Assembly: GCA_937901695.1 (NCBI GenBank) | Contig: CALDJN010000035.1 | Coordinates: 1 to 5,909 of the forward strand | Source: an uncultured Anaerocolumna sp. | GTDB taxonomy: Bacteria; Bacillota; Clostridia; Lachnospirales; Lachnospiraceae | DNA length: 5,909 bases | Reading direction: 5' to 3' | Part shown: positions 5,186 to 5,909 of the stretch, one piece after another | Layout of the letters: each line of letters starts with the position of its first letter | Position numbering within the stretch: the stretch's first letter is position 1 | Notes under the pieces: model-generated | Seen by the model: only the letters and a program-made list of their open reading frames with translations | The model's database searches: none | Told to the model about the DNA's origin: nothing | Position numbers and translations under genes: made by a program

Positions 5186-5909
5186 TTACCTTTCTGTTCC
5201 AAAAAAGAATAAAGCAATAGTTCCCGGACCTGAATGTGAGCCAATTACAGGACCAATGGAATTAATAATAACATCCTTTACATTCATTCTTTCTTTAACA
5301 AGCTGTTCTAAGTATTCTGCATCCTCTATTGCATCGCCATGTCCGATAAATATGGTCTGTTCTTCTGGTTTCGTACAAGTTTGAAGCATTCGATCTGCTA
5401 AAGCTATTAAGGATTTTTTACGTCCCCTTACTTTTTCTATAGGTATTAATTTACCTTCATTATCAACGTGAAGTACCGGTTTTACATTCAGTGCAGTACC
5501 AATTACAGCACTGATTGCACTTACTCTGCCACCACGTTTTAGATGATTTAAGTCATCCACGGTAAACCAGTGGCATAATTTGAGAGCATTATCATTTAAC
5601 CATGTATGTAAGTTCTCAATGGTATATCCTTCTTCTTTCTTTAATGCTGCACTATATACCAATAAACCTTCTCCAACAGAAGCACACTTTGAATCCACTG
5701 AGAAGATTTTCGATTCCGGATACATTTCCTTTAACTCATCAATTGCTAAAAGAGAGGCATTATACGTTCCACTTAATGCAGAAGAGAATGCGATATATAA
5801 AATATCATATCCTTCCTTTAGAATCGGTTCAAAGAATTCCATGAAAACTTCCGTATTAATTAAGGTGGTAACTGACTTTTCACCTCTTCTTAAAGCCTCA
5901 TAAAAATCG
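5186..5909 (-). CDS. DegV-family fatty-acid-binding protein, partial (N-terminus beyond the window)
   Basis: DegV proteins bind a fatty acid; FakB members present it to the kinase FakA for phosphorylation and phospholipid synthesis. About 240 residues are visible, and the frame stays open to base 5909, so it starts outside the window. An internal ATG (5840-5842) is not the start, because the 22 codons before it encode FYEALRRGEKSVTTLINTEV, matching the conserved family segment that holds the lipid-contacting Thr. Then come FSSALSGTYN (visible residues about 41-50, with the second ligand-contacting Ser), VDSKCASVGEGLLV, FTVDDLNHLKRGGRVSA, KPVLHVDNEGKL and, near the end, IGPVIGSHSGPGTIALFF. All are family hallmarks. 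Family length is about 280-300 residues, so roughly 40-60 are missing. No FakA partner is in view, and which fatty acid it binds cannot be told. Confidence 0.92.
   Translation of the reverse strand, partial: DFYEALRRGEKSVTTLINTEVFMEFFEPILKEGYDILYIAFSSALSGTYNASLLAIDELKEMYPESKIFSVDSKCASVGEGLLVYSAALKKEEGYTIENLHTWLNDNALKLCHWFTVDDLNHLKRGGRVSAISAVIGTALNVKPVLHVDNEGKLIPIEKVRGRKKSLIALADRMLQTCTKPEEQTIFIGHGDAIEDAEYLEQLVKERMNVKDVIINSIGPVIGSHSGPGTIALFFFGTER

Noticed and set aside
5840..5842. ATG as the start of the DegV-family protein
   Set aside because: The frame stays open upstream to the window edge and encodes conserved DegV residues, so this is an internal methionine.
5580..5903. Two overlapping plus-strand open frames (5580-5903 and 5602-5844)
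   Set aside because: Both are antisense to the conserved DegV-family sequence and overlap each other in different frames.

Overview
This window looks like chromosomal DNA of an AT-rich, low-GC Gram-positive anaerobe. The class Clostridia is likely and Lachnospiraceae is my best guess. The basis is strong AGGAGG-type ribosome binding sites, AT-rich codon use, rho-independent hairpins, and a gene set typical of the group (DegV protein, beta-CASP metallo-hydrolase, YtrA-type GntR regulator with an ABC transporter). Genus cannot be fixed from sequence alone. All six genes lie on the minus strand, so transcription runs from the right end of the window to the left.

Right to left: (1) a degV-family fatty-acid-binding protein gene whose N-terminal part runs off the window at 5909, ended by a hairpin at 5144-5176. 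(2) A 532-aa metallo-beta-lactamase/beta-CASP protein (3454-5052) of the CPSF73/RNase J-like superfamily with all metal-binding motifs intact. (3) A 91-bp tandem duplication (3297-3478) that includes the last 25 bp of that gene and a REP-like palindrome. (4) A D-2-hydroxyacid dehydrogenase (2252-3193) with its own promoter and RBS. (5) A 289-bp intergenic region holding a large 31-bp-arm inverted repeat built from two REP-like units of the same family, then a sigma-A-type promoter with an overlapping operator-like palindrome. (6) A three-gene, translationally coupled operon: YtrA-like GntR repressor, ABC ATPase, and a multi-spanning membrane protein that is probably the permease.

The operon fits a regulator-controlled ABC-2-type transporter or envelope-stress exporter. 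The repressor probably binds the palindrome next to the transcription start and controls its own operon. The other genes look like separate housekeeping or metabolic units.

I see no phage, CRISPR, toxin-antitoxin or obviously new defence system. The most unusual signals are structural. A perfect 32-bp inverted repeat at the left edge truncates the last membrane helix of the permease and may be an assembly fold-back artefact. A REP-like palindrome family occurs here as a head-to-head pair and as two tandem copies, one of which supplies the stop codon of the metallo-hydrolase.
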